Of a DNA stretch of 64,000 bases, positions 62,180-64,000 are shown in pieces (positions within the stretch are counted from its first letter, which is position 1; the number at the start of each line of letters is the position of its first letter). The translations under genes and the position numbers were made by a program. This DNA comes from Cohnella rhizoplanae. Its GTDB lineage: Bacteria; Bacillota; Bacilli; Paenibacillales; Paenibacillaceae. The stretch covers positions 124,001 to 188,000 of the forward strand of contig NZ_CAOJCN010000007.1 of NCBI RefSeq assembly GCF_948329515.1, read 5' to 3'. A model generated the notes under the pieces. It was not told the DNA's origin, made no database searches, and saw only the letters and a list, made by a program, of their open reading frames with translations.

Positions 62180-63247
62180 TCAGATATATACGAACATCGG
62201 GTCCGCCTTCAGCTTGTTCTCCATGACCCAGCTCTGGCTGTCGTTGAACAAGTAAGCCCGGTGTACCAATACCTGCACCTCGTCGCCGGGATGCAGCACT
62301 TCCTTCTCCAGCGAACGGTAGGTCACCAGCTTAATGCCTCCGACCTCCACCTCGACGAGCCATTCGCTCCCCCTGAAGTGGATGTGGCTGACGCGCCCGG
62401 TCTCGGTGGCCGACAGCAGCTGGGTGAATTCCTCCTTCCGGCCGATCTCGATATATTCCGGCCGGATCAAGCCCTTGGTGCCCGCGGCTACGGCCGCGTC
62501 TCCGAAGCCGCGCAGCGCCGCGATGTTGTCCACGATCCGCGACTCTCCGATGAAGCCCGCGACGAAAGGCGTCTTCGGGTCTTTGTAGATCTCCCAAGGC
62601 GATCCCTTCTGCTCGAGATTGCCTTTGTTGATGATCATGATCTCGTCCGCGACCTCGATCGCCTCGTCCTGGTCGTGCGTGACGAAGATCGAAGTAATGC
62701 CGAGACGGTCGATCATCTCGCGCAGCCAGGAGCGCAGCTCGTGCCTGATCTTGGCATCGATCGCGGCGAACGGCTCGTCGAGCAGCAGCAGCTGCGGCTC
62801 CGGCGCGAGCGCCCGCGCGAACGCCACGCGCTGGCGCTGGCCGCCGGACAGCTGGTGCGGGTAGCGGGATTCGAAGCCCTTGAGACCGGTCAGCTCGGTC
62901 AAGTCTGCGACGCGTTCCTTGATCTTGGCCTTGTTCCATTTCTTGACCTCGAGGCCGAAGGCGATGTTCTCGCTGACCGTCATATGCTTGAACAGCGCAT
63001 AGTTCTGGAAGACGAAGCCGATGCCCCGCTCCTGCGGCGGCAGGTCGTTGACCCGCTGTCCGTGGAATACGATATCTCCCGAGTCCGGCGTCTCAAGACC
63101 CGCGAGCATCCGCAGAATCGATGTTTTACCGCCGCCGCTCGGTCCGAGCAAGCCGATAAGCTGTCCTTTGGCTACGTTAAATTCCACGTCCTTGACCGCT
63201 TGAAAGCTGCCGAACGATTTATTTAATCCCCGTACTTCCACATGCAT
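62180..63247 (-). CDS. cysA: Sulfate/thiosulfate ABC transporter ATP-binding protein
   Basis: 355 residues. ATPase domain (1-235) with Walker A GPSGGGKTS, signature LSGGQRQR, Walker B LLLLDEPFAAID and the H-loop VTHDQDEAIE. A C-terminal TOBE-like domain (~240-350) contains DEVQVLVHRA. It begins one base after the cysW stop, so the two are tightly coupled. Confidence 0.95.
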   Translation of the reverse strand: MHVEVRGLNKSFGSFQAVKDVEFNVAKGQLIGLLGPSGGGKTSILRMLAGLETPDSGDIVFHGQRVNDLPPQERGIGFVFQNYALFKHMTVSENIAFGLEVKKWNKAKIKERVADLTELTGLKGFESRYPHQLSGGQRQRVAFARALAPEPQLLLLDEPFAAIDAKIRHELRSWLREMIDRLGITSIFVTHDQDEAIEVADEIMIINKGNLEQKGSPWEIYKDPKTPFVAGFIGESRIVDNIAALRGFGDAAVAAGTKGLIRPEYIEIGRKEEFTQLLSATETGRVSHIHFRGSEWLVEVEVGGIKLVTYRSLEKEVLHPGDEVQVLVHRAYLFNDSQSWVMENKLKADPMFVYI

Positions 63248-63248
63248 G

Positions 63249-64000
63249 TCAATGCACTTCCTTTCGGGATTTGGACCATTCCATCACGAGCAGCAGCAAG
63301 ACGGATGCGGCGGCGAGCACCAGCGCGACCGAGTTGGCTGCCGTGAGATCGAAGTTCTCGACGTCCTGATATACCAGCGTCGTCGCGGTCTGGGTCTTGT
63401 TGATGATATTGCCCGACACGACCAGTACGGCGCCGAATTCGCCCAGGCAGCGCGCGCCCGTCAGAATCACGCCGTAGACGACGCTCCAGCGGATCAGCGG
63501 CCATGTGACGCGCCAGAATGTCGTCCAGGCGTACGCCCCCATCATGTGGGCGGCCTCCTCTTGCTGGCTGCCGACCTCCTGCAGGACCGGCATGACCTCG
63601 CGGATCACGATCGGAAACGTGACGAACAGCGTGGCGAGGATCATGCCCGGGAGCGCGTAGACGATGTCGACGCCCGCCCGGCCGAGCAGCGCGCCGGCTG
63701 CGCTGTCCGGTCCCAGCAGCAGGACGATCATCAGGCCGCCGATGACGGGCGAGACGGCGAACGGCAGATCCACGATGCCGTTCATGACGGCCTTGACCCG
63801 CTTGCCGAGCCAGCTCGCGCGGACCAGATACAACGACAGCAATACGCCGAAAATCGTATTCACGATCGTGACCGAGACGGCGATAATACCCGTCATCATC
63901 AGCGCGTGCAGCGCCTCGGGCCGCGTCACGCCCGCTGAAAATCCGTCCCAGCCTTGGTCGAAAGCGCCCTGCACGATCCGCAGAAGAGGTACGACGAGCA
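63249..64000 (-). CDS. cysW: Sulfate ABC transporter permease, 5' end outside window
   Basis: At least 250 residues of an inner-membrane permease. The frame is open to the right edge. Helices recur, and the EAA loop is EEAAHMMGAYAWTTFWRVTWPL (cited in part). VVPLLRIVQGAFDQGWDGF in part and DLPFAVSPVIGGLMIVLL in part are CysW phrases. The partner cysT is expected just upstream, outside the window. Confidence 0.92.
   Translation of the reverse strand, partial: LVVPLLRIVQGAFDQGWDGFSAGVTRPEALHALMMTGIIAVSVTIVNTIFGVLLSLYLVRASWLGKRVKAVMNGIVDLPFAVSPVIGGLMIVLLLGPDSAAGALLGRAGVDIVYALPGMILATLFVTFPIVIREVMPVLQEVGSQQEEAAHMMGAYAWTTFWRVTWPLIRWSVVYGVILTGARCLGEFGAVLVVSGNIINKTQTATTLVYQDVENFDLTAANSVALVLAAASVLLLLVMEWSKSRKEVH

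Overview
The window is about 60% G+C and carries a chromosome segment that fits a spore-forming member of the Bacillota, most likely Paenibacillaceae (Cohnella or a close Paenibacillus relative). The clues are a T-box leader on the ilv operon, an L20-type leader on infC-rpmI-rplT, a YjcZ-family spore-type microprotein, a KinA/KinC-like orphan kinase, a YesM/YesN-type two-component pair next to an LplB/LplC-type sugar transporter, and YtqA/YtqB, YkuU and PutB homologues. The genus is an inference from gene content. No tRNA, rRNA, phage, intact transposase or CRISPR array was seen.

Layout. 1-5.8 kb: 3' part of a cell-wall amidase, a YjcZ microprotein, an MFS transporter, a sporulation-type histidine kinase, a zinc-ribbon-like protein and a YkuU-like peroxiredoxin with a PerR-type box. 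5.9-16.8 kb: branched-chain amino acid genes on the minus strand (T-box, ilvB, ilvN, ilvC, leuA, aminotransferase; leuB apart) with a molybdenum-cofactor cassette (moeA-mobA-mobB) and an orphan 261-bp repeat-bounded element lying between the aminotransferase and leuB. 16.9-22.2 kb: two GNAT acetyltransferases, a translationally coupled DCC / SRPBCC-DoxX / DUF4166 operon and a kinase-NarL regulator pair. 22.4-25.0 kb: divergent proline catabolism genes.

25.0-38.7 kb is an accessory carbohydrate locus: tandem 51-bp repeats, a decayed FAD-oxidoreductase gene, an uncharacterised deacetylase-like enzyme, an ABC importer (two permeases and a lipoprotein), a YesM/YesN-type kinase-regulator pair, and a divergent 1406-residue modular GH9 glucanase. 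A bipartite motif is shared by the importer promoter and the regulator promoter, which suggests that the regulator controls both. 38.9-40.8 kb holds a small Sm-like protein and the infC-rpmI-rplT operon, with an AUU start for infC.

40.9-64 kb: a BcsA-like glycosyltransferase, a chemoreceptor, trmB, an MBL hydrolase, ytqA-ytqB, a VOC protein coupled to manA, moaB, a DHA2 efflux pump divergent from its likely TetR repressor, a B12-type radical SAM protein with gpr, a GH1 beta-glucosidase, a lipoprotein, a HAD phosphatase, an XRE regulator, a membrane microprotein, and a sulfate transporter (cysW-cysA-sbp) cut by the right edge. The long open frames antisense to real genes come from G+C bias and are not annotated.
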